Shown piece after piece: positions 33,597 to 45,697 of a stretch of DNA of 64,000 bases; the first letter of the stretch is position 1; each line of letters opens with the position of its first letter. The notes beneath the pieces are model-generated. The model was not told the origin of the DNA. It saw only the letters and a program-made list of their open reading frames with translations, and searched no databases. The position numbers and the translations under genes are program-made. The DNA is from Aegilops tauschii subsp. strangulata (taxonomy: Eukaryota; Streptophyta; Magnoliopsida; Poales; Poaceae): the NCBI RefSeq assembly GCF_002575655.3, contig NC_053039.3, positions 238,554,622 through 238,618,621 of the forward strand, given 5' to 3'.

Positions 33597-36500
33597 TGTC
33601 ACATCCCTAGCTTCTGGTAATGCACTAGGCTAGCCTCATGTGTGCATCATGTTTAATCTTGAAAGAAAGTTGAAATGGGGATGACAGAACCCCCAGCACC
33701 CCCCTGAAACCAACTAGGGTTTACTAAAATTGGTTTCAATGAACCCAAAATGCCCTTCACAAAATGTTCATCATTTCTAGATTGGGCTAAAACCCCTGGC
33801 AAAATGGTGCACACTTTTTCTAGGACATTCTGGATTTTTTGAATTAACTCATATTGTATTTGAATTGGGGCATTTAAATCCTATAAATATTTTAAATGCT
33901 TTAATAATTCTGAAACTAGTTGAGGGATGCTGGGAATAATTTCAACAGTGCCCACAAATATTTTCAGAATTTTTGGAAATGCTCTGGCATTTTTAATAAA
34001 GCCAAACACAATTACAGAAAATAGAAAACAGAAACTAAAATGGAAAGAAAGAGGGACAGAGAATCTTCCTGCACAGCCCACCACTGTAGCAGCCTACTGG
34101 CCGAAGCCAGCCCAGCCCACCAAGGGCAGCACTGTCTTCATCCTCCTGCCAGGAGGAGAAGCAGCTGCGTGCCCGGTGCGCAGACGAACCACGCCGGCTC
34201 CTCCCTGCCTGCGTGCCCCTCGACCGCCTGGTCGCCTCCACGCGTACCACGCCGCCTCCTCGACCCTCTCTCACTCTCCCTCAAGCTCATCCCCTCCTCT
34301 GGCTCGCTCTCTCACGCCCACCGAGCACGCCCGTCACCACCGTCGTCGTCCACCGTGGCTACCGAGACCCCCTCGTCCAACCACCGTATCCCCGAGCTCT
34401 GTCGTCCTGCTCTTCCTCTCCTCGTCGACGCACGCAACTCCAGGAGCAGCAGAACGCCACCCCCGTCGTCTTCATCACCGTTTATGTCCGGTGATCCCCG
34501 TGGTCGAATTCGCCGCCGCAGAGGCCTCCCCGAGCCCAATGAGACCGCCAACGACCCCGCTGTGAGCTCCACTCCGTTTCCCCTCCTTCGTTTTGCTCGC
34601 CCGTGCTCTGTAGCCTCCTCCCCGATGAGCCCGTGTATGCGCCGCCGCGCGAGGTCGTCGCCGGCATCGTTTCCGGCCACCCCGCGGCCTCCCGTCCGGT
34701 CCTTTGGATGCGGACGAGCGAGAGCCCCTCCTTGGTGCCAGCAGCGCGACGAACTGCCGTCCCTAACGCGAGTCCGGCGAGCTCTCGCCGTCGGGTTGGT
34801 CATCGCCGGCGTAGATCCGGTGATGACGACATGGCACTCTTAATTAGGGGCTAATCACCCCGCTAACTAAACCGTGTGCCACTGACAGTGGGCCTCGTGC
34901 CCTAATTAACCCCGTGATTTATTCCCTGTTTAGTTTAAATTAAACCAGCCGACCCCACATGTCAGTTGACCCTGCCACGTCAAACGTTGACCTGGCCCCA
35001 CTGGTCAGCCTCTGTTCTTGCCCTATTACACTGACGTGCGGGCCCCACAGGTCAGGTTTGACCTGGACCGCGCTGTTGACCTGATGACGTCATCCTGACG
35101 TAGTGCTGACGCAGTAATTTAATTACTGGAATTATTCTTATACAGAAATTCCAGAAAATAGTGCAAACTTCTAAAATTCATAGAAATTCAACCGTAGCTC
35201 CAAATCAAATAATTTATATATGAAAAATTATCTGAAAAATCCAATCTATCCATTTATGCTACTTTCATGCATGAAAAACCAACTTATACCTGCTGTATAA
35301 GTGAAAACATTCAAATGGCATTTTAAATGCTCAAACTAGAGTTTGCATTTGAACCTTTGGTTCAAATGGACTCCCTTGCACTTGTTGCTAGCTGCATTAG
35401 CTCAATTCACAGCATATTGCCATGTCACATTCATGCATCATATTGTTGCATTGCATTGATTGGTTTCCCTTTCTGTTGCCGGTATTTGTTCCCCTCGGTA
35501 GACGTTGTTCCGACGCTGTGATCGTTGACACTGATGAAGACTCAATGCTATCTTCAGAAGTGCCAGGCAAGCAAAACCCCCTTGCTCATTCCGATACAAT
35601 CCCACTCTCTCGCTCCTGCTCTCTTTTACTGCATTAGGACAACAACGATTCATCTGTTACTTGCTGCGGTAGCTGAACCCCTTTATCCTCTGCATGACCT
35701 GTCATTGCCACAGTAAATAGATGAAACCCACTAGCATGAGTAGGAGTTGTTTGAGCCCTGATGTGCCTACTCATTCATGCTTGTTTGTCATGCCTGCTAT
35801 TGCTTAGAGTTGAGTCAGGTCTGATTCATCGGGAATGAATTGGAATATGGTGAACATGTCCTACTGTTGAGAGCTAAGTGTGTGAACACGATTTGGTAAA
35901 GGTAGCGGTGAGAGGCCATGTAGGAGTACATGGTGGGTTGTCTCATTGAAACCGTCCTCAGGAACTGAGTTCTGTGTTTGTGATCCATGAACAGTTACTA
36001 CCACACATTGGGTTCCGGTAACTCGACCCCTCTCGGCTTATTAACCGCCTCGATCTCTGTCCAGGAGTTGCAACTAGTCTCTGGTGTTTGTAGGTAGTGT
36101 TAGTAGTCTACCAAGTGGCACCCGGTACAGGTGGGCTTGGGACAGACTAGGCACACGTGGCCTGGTGTACCGAGTGGCACCCGGATGGTGGGCTCGGGAA
36201 CCCTGCACACATCGTTTGGGGCCGTGAGCGACACCCCGGCCGGATCTCCTTGCGGATGGAACCCGAATAGGCGATAAACCTGGACTAGAGACTTGTCTGG
36301 TTAGTCAGGTCGTGGCCGACTCCCTCGCCAGGCTTCCGCTTGAAGGTTGCCGAGGTACACGACGTGTACATGGTGGTAAGTGGCGAGAGCGTGTGTGACG
36401 AAGTACACCCCTGCAGGGTTAATATGATCTATTCGAATAGCCGTGTCCGCGGTAAAGGACTTCTGGGTTGCCTGTACAGTTCATAGACAAGTGAAAGTGG

Positions 36501-37668
36501 ATACTCTAAAATGCGCAAGATAAGCGTGAGTGCTATGGATGGCGTTCTCGTCGGGAGACGGGAGCGAATCCATAGTGGTGTATTGATATGGTGAATATGT
36601 GGACTCGTGTGCGCCACCTCAAAAGAGTTGCTTGCAGTCGTAGTTCAGGATAGCCACCGAGTCAAAGCTGGCTTGCTGCAGTTAAACTCCACCACCCCCT
36701 TTGTTGATACCGATGCATATGTAGCTAGTTCTGATGTAAGTCTTGCTGGGTACATTTGTACTCACGTTTGCCTATTTTATGTTTTGCAGAGAGACGTCAG
36801 TCTCGCTAGTAGTTCCGTGTGGACTTCGACGTTTAGCTTGTTACCTCAGCTACGATCTTGTGCCCTCGGCAGGATCTGGTAGATAGTCAGGCTTCGCAGC
36901 CTTTTTCATTTGTAGATGTCTGTACTCAGACATGTTAAGCTTCTGCATGTGCTTTGACTTGTATGCTCTGAATGTTGGGTCATGAGATCCATGTTTGTAA
37001 TATCTGGCTCTTCGGGGCCTAATGAATAAATACTCTGAGTCGTAGAGTCTTGTTGTGATGCCATGTTGTATTTGCACATATCGAGCATATTGTGTGTATG
37101 ATTGAAATGCTTGGTATGTGTGGGATCCGACAATCTAGTTGTCTATCCTTAGCAGCCTCTCTTATGGGGAAATGTAGTCTAGTGCCTCCTTGAGCCATAG
37201 TAGTCCGCTACAGCCCGGTCCACCGGAGTCCTGCTAGCCCAGCACTACTGCTCTGGACACTTGACTGGCTGGCATGTGTTTCATATCGTTCCTGTGTCTG
37301 TCCCTTTGGGGAAATGTCACGCGGTGAAATCCGGAGTCCTGCCTAGCCTGCTACAGCCCGGGTTCCCGGAGTCCTGTTAGCCCAGTGCTATAGCCCGGAT
37401 TCGCACGCTGCTGACCGACACGTTCGATGTTGATTCATGTATGCATGTCCCCATACGTTAGCGCCGCCTTGGGTTCACGACTAGCCATGTCGGCCCGGGT
37501 TCTCTGTCATATGGATGCTAGCGACATTGTCATATACGTGAGCCAAAAGGCGCAAACGGTCCCGGGCCATGGTAAGGCGACACCCGTGGGAGTACCATGC
37601 GTGAGGCCGCAAAGTGATATGAGGTGTTACAGGCTAGATCGGTGTGACTTGGAATCGGGGTCCCGACA
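33597..37668. mobile_element. Solo LTR (4072 bases) of an unidentified LTR retrotransposon
   Basis: It begins TGTCACATCCCTAGC and ends GGGGTCCCGACA, and is flanked by a perfect 5-base duplication GACCG (33592-33596 and 37669-37673). The ends form TGTC...GACA. No PBS, purine tract or retroviral protein frame is seen inside, and the start sequence is not repeated near its end, so it is a single LTR left by recombination and not a small full element. The inside has an AT-rich part (33700-34030), a GC-rich Ser/Pro-type stretch (34040-34850) with chance ORFs, and a repeated 'GGAGTCCTGnTAGCCCAG' motif near 37220-37390. Confidence 0.85.
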
Positions 37669-37673
37669 GACCG

Positions 37674-37961
37674 CGACCCGGCCCCATTCAGTAAATGAGC
37701 TGCGCCTCCATGCCTCCCTCTTTTTACGGGGAAGGCGCGAGCCACCTCGTTACTATGATGTGACGCATGCGTGCGGAAACCGTCCCACGCATGCCGCCCA
37801 CGTCACGCGCACCCCTCCACATCGCGCATTCAACACAGGTCGTGGGGAGCGCGGCGCGCGAAAAGTTTTACCGCGGTAAAAACCGCCCCCTGCCCGCGCA
37901 CCGTTTTGGGCCTGTCCCAACAACGTGTCGCGCTTATGTGTGGCCCAGGCCCGGGGGCTCC
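37674..37961 (+). other. 3' end of the internal region of Gypsy element 3
   Basis: This is the continuation of the element after the solo LTR. It is noncoding and ends with a purine-rich tract (CCCGGGGGCTCC) directly before the 3' LTR, the likely start site for plus-strand DNA synthesis. Confidence 0.6.
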
Positions 37962-39149
37962 TGTCGGTGTACAAAAGAGGGGGCACACTTTTGTACCCCT
38001 TTACCTGTGCATGGACAGTCGGAGCCGCGCCTGCGGCCGCACCAAGCAGAGCGGAGGAGGTGAACCAAGGTAAAACCAAAGCTCAAGACAGCCAGAGCAA
38101 CGCCAAGATCAAGACCACAAAGAAGCCGAGAGGCGAAGCAGGTTCCCCCGGCAAGATCCTTGCCGGGGGCAACCTCGGCGGCCCCGGCAAGACCCTTGCC
38201 GGGGCGGCTCGCCCACGCCAGCGGAGTGAGCCACCCTCGAGCCCACGGGTTCCAACTCAACCAACCACGTTGGAACTAGGGCTCGGGAGGCACCTCCATG
38301 ATGGCATGCAGATCTTTGTCAAGACCAAGGAATGTTCAAGATCAGATGAGGATTAAAAGACAACGGTCATCGGCAAGATCCTTGCCGGGAGAGCCACAAG
38401 ACCCCCGGCAAGATCCTTGCCGGGGATGACAGCGCGCCACGGCAAGACCCTTGCCGGATCACCCGGCAAGGCCCTCACCGAGGACGCCAGCAGGGCCGCT
38501 GCCAGACCCGCACCAACCAAGTCTCTGCCGCCGTTCGCATGCAGCTGCCAGCTCAACCAGCTGAGCAGGCACCTGTGTGGCAACATGCAGCTCCCAGGGC
38601 AACTCATCAAGCGCTTGCGTGGCGGCATGCAGATCTTCATGAAGGCTCCACCACCGCGCCACCTCAGCTGCCTGCCTGCCTACATGGCGCCGCACGCATC
38701 GCTGGCCAGGGCGCGTGTCGAAGCGAGGAGGAGCGGCGACGGATGGGACGGGCCTCGCCCCTGTCCCCGATAAAGCTAGGGGACACCTCAGTGGCACATT
38801 AAATGCGTTTTGTCCTGTAATACGAGTGATAAGCTCGTAGTACTACACGCCTTTCCACCTCCTGTATGCCACTGTGGCAGCCCCTTTCGACTATAAAAGG
38901 AGGCACATGGCATACTGGAGAAGGATTCGGCTCTTTGGAACCACGCACCCATCATAGCTAGTTCGAGAGCTCAAGAACTCTCTGAAATACATCCACCAAA
39001 GCAGGACTAGGGTTTTACGCATCCTCGCGGCCCGAACCTGGGTAAACGATCCTTGTGCTGATTACTAATCCTGCTCTTCTCGCAACCCTGCGCCCCGACA
39101 ACCGTAGTAGGGATTCTTGTGATCCCATAGGTGTCGTTCCACACCGACA
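37962..39149 (+). repeat. 3' LTR of Gypsy element 3
   Basis: Same length as the 5' LTR (1188 bases), same ends, TATA box at about 38891-38903, and the same palindrome array at about 38145-38456. It is followed by GCATC, the slightly altered target duplication, and then by the ATG-proximal codons of the Harbinger ORF1. Confidence 0.93.
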
Positions 39150-39456
39150 GCATCGTCCATGGCTGGTTGGGGCGGGAGCGCGCGCGGGCGGGAGTGTTTT
39201 TGGGAAAAAGGAGGGAAATTGTGGTGGCTGCCACTGACCGACGGGCCCGGAGAGAGGAGTAGGCGCGCGCGCGCGTCTGTCTCGTGTCCGCGCCGACGCA
39301 AATTCGGGTCAAAATTGGGCCGGGAATGGGTCTCCATGCGGACGCCAAGCGGACACGTGTCCATTTGGGTCGGCGCATTGGGCCGCCTTTTCTGTCCGCG
39401 CCGACCCAAACGGACAACGGCGGACGAAATGGGTCGCCCCATTGGAGTTGCTCTAA

Positions 39457-39740
39457 TTTCAACATTTTCTTTCGGCTTGAGCTTGACTAATTTAAAACAT
39501 TCATATTTTTTAAATAATATATTTGTTTTTCATTTTTATATTTAAACACCTTGCACCAAAACCTTTAAAACGTGACTAATATTTGATATTTTTCAACCAT
39601 GTTTACATTTGAACATATATTTCAGATTTTGAAATAATCTGTTTCACACTCATACATTACAATTTCACTTTCTGTGGTTACTATTTCACAATCCTAAACC
39701 TACATTTTCACTTTTCACTTAACTTGTTTCACAATCATGA
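39457..39740. other. AT-rich stretch between Harbinger and LINE remnant
   Basis: No gene, repeat unit or terminal motif is recognised; the sequence is rich in TTTCAC and AAATAT-type words. It may be the original insertion site of the Harbinger element or decayed transposon sequence. Confidence 0.4.
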
Positions 39741-40097
39741 GAGGAGGTTTGCAAACCCAAGAGTCATGGTGGTCTAAGGGTATTGGATATCTCTACCCAT
39801 AACCAAGCCCTGCTTATGAAACACCACAAATTCCTTAACACATAAGATATTCCTTGGGAACACATAATTTGGGAAGCTTACTACTCCAACAACCTACCTG
39901 GTGACAGAATGGTGGGATCATTTAGGTGGAAATCAATTCTAAAGTTACTTCCCACCTACAAGCAATTAGCCGTGTGCTAGTCTCGTAGGGGAGATACAAT
40001 ATTATTCTGGTCTGATAAATGGAGTGATCGACCCAATCTTGTTTCTTGTGAATTGAGATAATATTGTCTGTATTGAATTGTAATAACACTGGGTATT
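39741..40097 (+). pseudogene. LINE ORF2 remnant (C-terminal region)
   Basis: In one plus-strand frame: VCKPKSHGGLRVLDI, HNQALLMKHHKFLNT, a stop, WEAYYSNNLPGDRMVGSF and WKSILKLLPTYKQLAVC, another stop, then GDTILFWSDKWSD. These are the conserved blocks after the reverse transcriptase in plant LINE ORF2 proteins (the GGL-V-D, NQALL and FW-D-W motifs). It has at least two stops and is cut at 40097 by an Angela-type LTR. It is a different LINE family or copy from the one at 10242 and 18682. Confidence 0.78.
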
Positions 40098-41824
40098 TGT
40101 TGGGGAACGTAGTATTTCAAAAAAATTCCTACGATCACGCAAGATCTATCTAGGAGAAGCATAGCAACGAGCGGGGAGAGTGTGTCCACGTACCCTCGTA
40201 GACCGAAACCGGAAGCATTTAGTAACACGGTTGATGTAGTCGAATGTCTTCGCGATCCAACCGATCCAAGTACCGAACGCACGGCACCTCCGCGATCTGC
40301 ACACGTTCAGCTCGGTGACGTCCCTCGTACTCTTGATCCAGCTGAGGCCGAGGGAGAGTTCCATCAGCACGACGGCGTGGTGACGGTGTTGATGAAGTTA
40401 CCGACGCAGGGCTTCGCCTAAGCACTACAACGATATGACCGTGGTGGAAATCTGTGGAGGGGGCACCGCACACAGCTAAGACAACTGTCAACTTGTGTGT
40501 CTATGGGGTGCCCCCTCCCCCGTATATAAAGGAGTGGAGGAGGGGAGGGTCGGCCCTCATAGGGTGCGCCCAAGGGGGGAGTCCTACTCACAGTAGGAGT
40601 AGGTTTTCCCCCTTCCCTTGTTGGAGTAGGAGAAGAAGGAAGAGGGAGAGAGAGGGAAGGAAAGGGGGGCGGCTCCCACCCAATTCGGATTGGGCTTGGC
40701 GGGGGGAGGGGGCGCCCTCCACCTGGTCGCCTCCTCCTCTCTCCCACTAAGGCCCAATAAGGCCCATTGACTCCCCGGGGGGTTCCGGTAACCCCCCGGT
40801 ACTCCGGTAAATGCCCGAACTCATCCGGAACCCTTCCGGTGCCAAACATAGCCTTCCAATATATCGATCTTTATGTCTCGACAATTTTCAGACTCCTCGT
40901 CATGTCCGTGGTCACATCCGGGACTCCGAACTACCTTCGGTACATCAAAACACATAAACTCATAATACCGATCGTCATCGAACGTTAAGCATGGGGACCC
41001 TACGGGTTCGAGAACTATGTAGACATGACCGAAACTCACTTCCGGTCAATAACCAATAGCAGAACCTGCATGCTCATATTGGTTCCTACATATTCTACGA
41101 AGATCTTTATTAGTCAAACCGCATAACAACATACGTTGTTCCCTTTGTCATCGATATGTTACTTGCCCGGGATTCGATCGTCGGTATCACCATACCTAGT
41201 TCAATCTCGTTACCGGCAAGTCTCTTTACTCGTTCCGTAATGCATCATCCCGTGACTAACTCATTAGTCACATTGCTTGCAAGGCTTATAGTGATGTGCA
41301 TTACCGGGTGCCCAGAGATACCTCTCCGACAATCAGAGTGACAAATCCTAATCTTGATCTATCCCAACTCAACAAACACCATCGGAGGCACCTGTAGAGC
41401 ATCTTTATAATCACCCAGTTACGTTGTGACGTTTGATAGCACACAAAATGTTCCTCCGGTATTCGGGAGTTGCATAATCTCATAGTCATAGGAACATGTA
41501 TACGTTATGAAGAAAGCAATAGCAATAAACTAAAGGATCATAGTGCTAAGCTAACGGATGGGCCAAGTCAATCACATCATTCTCTAATGATGTGATCCTG
41601 TTCATCAAATGACAACTCTTTGTCCATGGCTAGGAAACTTAACCATCTTTGATTAACAAGCTAGTCAAGTAGAGGCATACAAGTGACACTCTGTTTGTCT
41701 ATGTATTCACACATGTACTAAGTTTCAGGTTAATACAATTCTAGCATGAATAATAAACATTTATCATGATATAAGGAAATATAAATAACAACTTTATTAT
41801 TGCCTCTAGGGCATATTTCCTTCA
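40098..41824 (-). repeat. Angela-type LTR 1 (3' LTR of element A)
   Basis: The LTR is 1727 bases. On the minus strand it runs TGAAGGAAATATGCCC ... CGTTCCCCAACA. The promoter TATA region is near 40522-40532 (CGTATATAAAGG on plus). Its middle part near 40545-40640 differs clearly from the two LTRs of element B, so it is not a simple duplicate of either. Confidence 0.88.
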
Positions 41825-42065
41825 GTCTCCCACTTGCACTAGAGTCAATAATGTAGTTCACATCGCCAGGTGATTTAACACCAATAGTTCACATCACCAT
41901 GTGATTAGTTCACATCGCCATGTGACTAATACCCAAAGGGTTTTACTAGAATCAATAATCTAGTTCACATCGCTATGTGATTAACACCCAAAGAGTACTA
42001 AGGTGTGATCATGTTTTGCTTGTGAGAGAAATTTTAGTCTACGGGTCTGCAACATTCAGATCCGT
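40098..42065 (-). mobile_element. BARE/Angela-type Copia element A, only 3' LTR and about 240 bases of internal sequence
   Basis: The plus strand opens with TGTTGGGGAACGTAG, the reverse of the usual Angela/BARE LTR end. The LTR ends at 41824 (CATATTTCCTTCA). Then follow a purine tract on the minus strand (AAGTGGGAGAC) and about 240 bases of the 3' internal region. At 42065/42066 this runs straight into another Angela-type LTR that lacks its outer ~15 bases. The five bases left of the insertion are GTATT. Confidence 0.85.
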
Positions 42066-43777
42066 ATGTATTTCAAAAAATTTGCCTACGCACATGCAAT
42101 ATCCATCTAGGTGATGCATAGCAACGAGCGGGGAGAGTGTGTCCACGTACCCTCGTAGACCGAAAGCGGAAGCGTTTAGTAACGCGGTTGATGTAGTCGA
42201 ACGTCTTCGTGATCCAACCGATCCAAGTACCGAACGCGCGACACCTCTGCGATCTGCACACGTTCAGCTCGGTGACGTCGCTTGAACTCTAGATCCAGTT
42301 GAGGCCGAGGGAGAGTTTCGTCAGCACGACGGCGTGGTGACGGTGATGATGAAGTTACCGATGCAGGGCTTCGCCTAAGCACTACGACAATATGACCGAG
42401 GTGGAAAACTTTGGAGGGGGGCACCGCACACGGCTAAGAAATTAACTTGTGTGTCTATGGGGTGCCCCCTCCCCCGTATATAAAGGAGTGGACGAGGGGG
42501 AGGGCCGGCCACAAGGGTCATGCCCAAGTGGGGGATTCCTACTCCTAGTAGGAGTAGGTTTCCCCCTTTCCTAGTCCAAGTAGGAGAAGAAGGAAGGAGG
42601 AAGAGGGGAGAAGGAAGGAGGGGGGCGCCGCCCCTTCCTAGTACAAATCGGACTAGCCCATGGGGGGGCGCGCGGCCACCCCGTGAGGCCCTTCTCTCCT
42701 TTCCCGTATGGCCCATTAAGGCCCACTACTTCCCCCGGCGAATTCCCGTAACTCTCCGGTACTCCGAAAAATACCCGAATCACTCGGAACCTTTCCGATG
42801 TCCGAATATAGCCTTCCAATATATCGATATTTACCTCCCGACCATTTCGAGACTCATCGTCATGTCCGTGATCTCATACGGGACTCTGAACAACCTTCGG
42901 TACATCAAATCACATAAACTCATAATACCAATCGTCATCGAACGTGCGGACCCTACGGGTTCGAGAACTATGTAGACATGACCGAGACACCTCTCCAGTC
43001 AGTAACCAATAGCAGAACCTGTATGCTCATATTGGCTCCTACATATTCTACGAAGATCTTTATCGGTCAAACTGCATAACAACGTACGTTGTTCCCTTGT
43101 CATCGGTATGTTACTTGCCCGAGATTCGATCGTTGGTATCACCATACCTAGTTCAATCTCTTTAGCGACAAGTTTCTTTACTCGTTCCGTAATGCATCAT
43201 CCCGCAACTAACTCATTAGTCACATTGCTTGCAAGGCTTATTGTGATGTGCATTACCGAGAGGGCCCAGAGATACCTCTCTGACAATCAGAGTGACAAAT
43301 CCTAATCTCGATCTATTCCAACTCAACAAACACCATCGGAGAAACCTATAGAGAATCTTTATAATCACCCAGTTACGTTGTGATGTTTGATAGCACATGA
43401 AGTGTTCCTCTGGTATTCGGGAGTTGCATAATCTCATAGTCAGAGGAACATGTATAAGTCAAGAAGAAAGCAATAGCAATAAACTAAACGATCATAGTGC
43501 TAAGCTAACGGATGGGTCTTGTCCATCACATCATTCTCTAATGATGTGATCCCTTTCATCAAATGACAACACATGTCTATGGTTAGGAAAGTTAACCATC
43601 TGTGATTAACGAGCTAGTCTAGTAGAGGCATACTAGGGACACTCTGTTTGTCTATGTATTCACACATGTACTAAGTTTGTGGTTAATACAATTCTAGCAT
43701 GAATAATAAACATTTATCATGATATAAGGAAATATAAATAACAACTTTATTATTGCCTCTAGGGCATATTTCCTTCA
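42066..43777 (-). repeat. Angela-type LTR 2 (3' LTR of element B, outer end missing)
   Basis: It lacks the terminal TGTTGGGGAACGTA on the plus side: the sequence enters the LTR at GTATTTCAAAAAATTTGCC. The other end is complete (CATATTTCCTTCA at 43777). Confidence 0.85.
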
Positions 43778-44039
43778 GTCTCTCACTTGCACTAGAGTCA
43801 ATAATCTAGTTCACATTGTCATGTGATTTCACACCAATAGTTCACATCTTTATGTGATTAGTTCACATCTTCATGTGACTAATACCCAAAGGGTTTACTA
43901 GAGTCAATAATCTAGTTTACATCGCTATGTGATTAACACCCAAAGAGTGATCATGTTTTTCTTGTGAGAGAAGTTTAGTCAACGGGTCTGCCACATTCAG
44001 AGCCGTATGTATTTTGCAAATTTTCTATGTCCATAATGC

Positions 44040-45258
44040 TCTGCACGGAGTTACTCTAGCTAATCGCTCCCACTTTCAATATGTATCTAGATTGAGACTT
44101 AGAGTCATCCAGATTGGTGTCAAAGCTTGCATCGACGTAACTCTCTACGGCGAACTCTTTGTCACCTCCATAACCGAGAAACATTTCCTTATTCCACTAA
44201 GGATAATTTTGACCGTTGTTCAGTGATCCACTTCTGGATCACTATTGTACCCTCTTGCCATACTCATGGTGAGGTACACAGCACAACATACTTTATAGAA
44301 CCTATGACTGAGGCATAGGGAATGACTTTTCATTCTCTTTCTATTTTCTGTCGTGGTCGGGTTTTGAGTCTTTACTCAACTTCACACCTTGCAACACAGG
44401 CAAGAACTCCTTCTTTGACTGTTCCATTTTGAACTACTTCAAAATCCTGTCAAGGTATATACTCATTGTAAAAAATCTTATCAAGCGTCTTGATCTATAG
44501 ATCTTGATGCTCAATATGTAAGCAGCTTCACCGAGGTCTTTCTTTGAAAAACTCCTTTCAAACACTCCTTTATGCTTTCCAGAAAATTCTACATCATTTC
44601 CGATCAACAATATGTCATTCACATATACTTATCAGAAAGGCTGTAGTGCTCCCACTCACTTTCTTGTAAATACAGGCTTCATCGCAAGTCTGTATAAAAC
44701 TATATGCTTTGAGCAACTCATCAAAGTGTATATTCCAACTCCGAGATGCTTGCACCAGTCCATAGATGGATCGCTCGAGCTTGCACACTTTGTTAGCACC
44801 TTTAGGATTGACAAAACCTTCTTGTTGCATCATATACAACTATTCTTTAAGAAATCCATTAAGGAATGTAGTTTTGATATCCATTTGCAAGATTTAATAA
44901 AATGTGGCAATTGCTAACATGATTCGGACAGACTTAAGCGCGCTACGAGTGAGAAAATCTCATCGTAGTCAACACCTTTGAACTTGTCGAAAACCTTTTT
45001 TTCGACAATTCAAGCTTTGTAGATAGTAACACTACTATCAGCGTCCGTCTTCCTCTTGAAGATCCATTTATTTTCAATGGCTTGCCGATCATCGGGCAAG
45101 TCCACCAAAGTCCACACTTTGTTCTCATACATGGATTCTATCTTAGATTTCATGGCCTTAAGCCATTTCGCGAAATCTGGGCTCATCATCGCTTCCTCAT
45201 AGTTCGTAGCTAGGTTCGTCATGGTCAAGTAACATGACCTCCAGAATAGGATTACCAT
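44040..45258 (-). pseudogene. Reverse transcriptase/RNase H remnant of Copia element B
   Basis: Minus-strand pieces: FAKWLKAMKSKIESMYENKV and KWIFKRKTDADSS (45258-45010), KGANKVCKLERSIYGLVQAS (44839-44615), and DILLIGNDVEFSGKHKG (44622-44434). The catalytic YVDD is YVND here, so the first catalytic aspartate is lost. A short RNase H piece lies at about 44155-44060 (VESYVDASFDTNLDD), after which the sequence jumps to the 3' end: the rest of RNase H is deleted. Several frame breaks confirm that it is dead. Confidence 0.82.
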
Positions 45259-45697
45259 ACCACTCTGGTGCAGATCTTACTCTGGTTGACCTACGAGGTT
45301 CGGTAGTAACTTGATCAGAAGTTTTCATGATCATCATCATTAGCTTCCTCACTAATTGGTGTAGGAATCACTAGAACTGATTTCTGTGATGAACTACTTT
45401 CCAATAAGGGAGCAGGTACAATTACCTCATCAAGTTCTACTTTCCTCCCACTCACTTCTTTCGAGAGAAACTCCTTCTCTAGAAAGGATCCACTCTTAGC
45501 AACAAAGATCTTGCCTTCGGATCTGTGATAGAAGGTGTACCCAACAGTTTCTTTTGGGTATCCTATGAAGACGCACTTCTCCGATTTGGGTTTGAGCTTA
45601 TCAGGTTGAAACTTTTTTCACATAAGCATTGTTACCCCAAACTTTAAGAAACGACGGCTTAGGTTTCTTGCTAAACCACAGTTAATACGGTGTCGAC

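Larger units (their letters stand above)
24450..39149 (+). mobile_element. Tat-type Gypsy LTR retrotransposon 3, complete with both LTRs but decayed
   Basis: The LTRs are 1188 bases each (24450-25637 and 37962-39149), starting TGTCGGTGTAC and ending CCACACCGACA. The target duplication is GCGTC (24445-24449) and GCATC (39150-39154), one transition at a CpG. Internal order: PBS, gag remnant, protease, reverse transcriptase, two RNase H-like regions, integrase, about 1.2 kb noncoding, an antisense B3-like ORF, then a 4.07 kb solo LTR of another family (33597-37668), and a purine-rich tract before the 3' LTR. The retroviral-type RNase H followed by a second RNase H is a mark of the Tat/Ogre group. 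Many stops and frameshifts make it non-autonomous. Confidence 0.92.
22143..39453 (-). mobile_element. PIF/Harbinger DNA transposon carrying ORF1 only, split by a Gypsy element
   Basis: The terminal inverted repeats are visible: GAGCAACTTCAACAGGCGGA at the left (from 22143) and, on the minus strand at the right, GAGCAACTCCAATGGGGCGA (from 39453). They are flanked by a 3-base TAA duplication (22140-22142 and 39454-39456), as expected for PIF/Harbinger (TWA). Removing the Gypsy element (24450-39149 plus one target copy) leaves about 2.6 kb. Only the Myb/SANT-like ORF1 is present; no DDE transposase ORF fits in the remaining space, so it would need a transposase in trans. Confidence 0.85.

Noticed and set aside
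33927..34854. Overlapping ORFs on both strands inside the solo LTR (up to 267 codons)
   Set aside because: They are Ser/Pro/Arg-rich, exist in several frames at once and follow base composition; no domain is visible.
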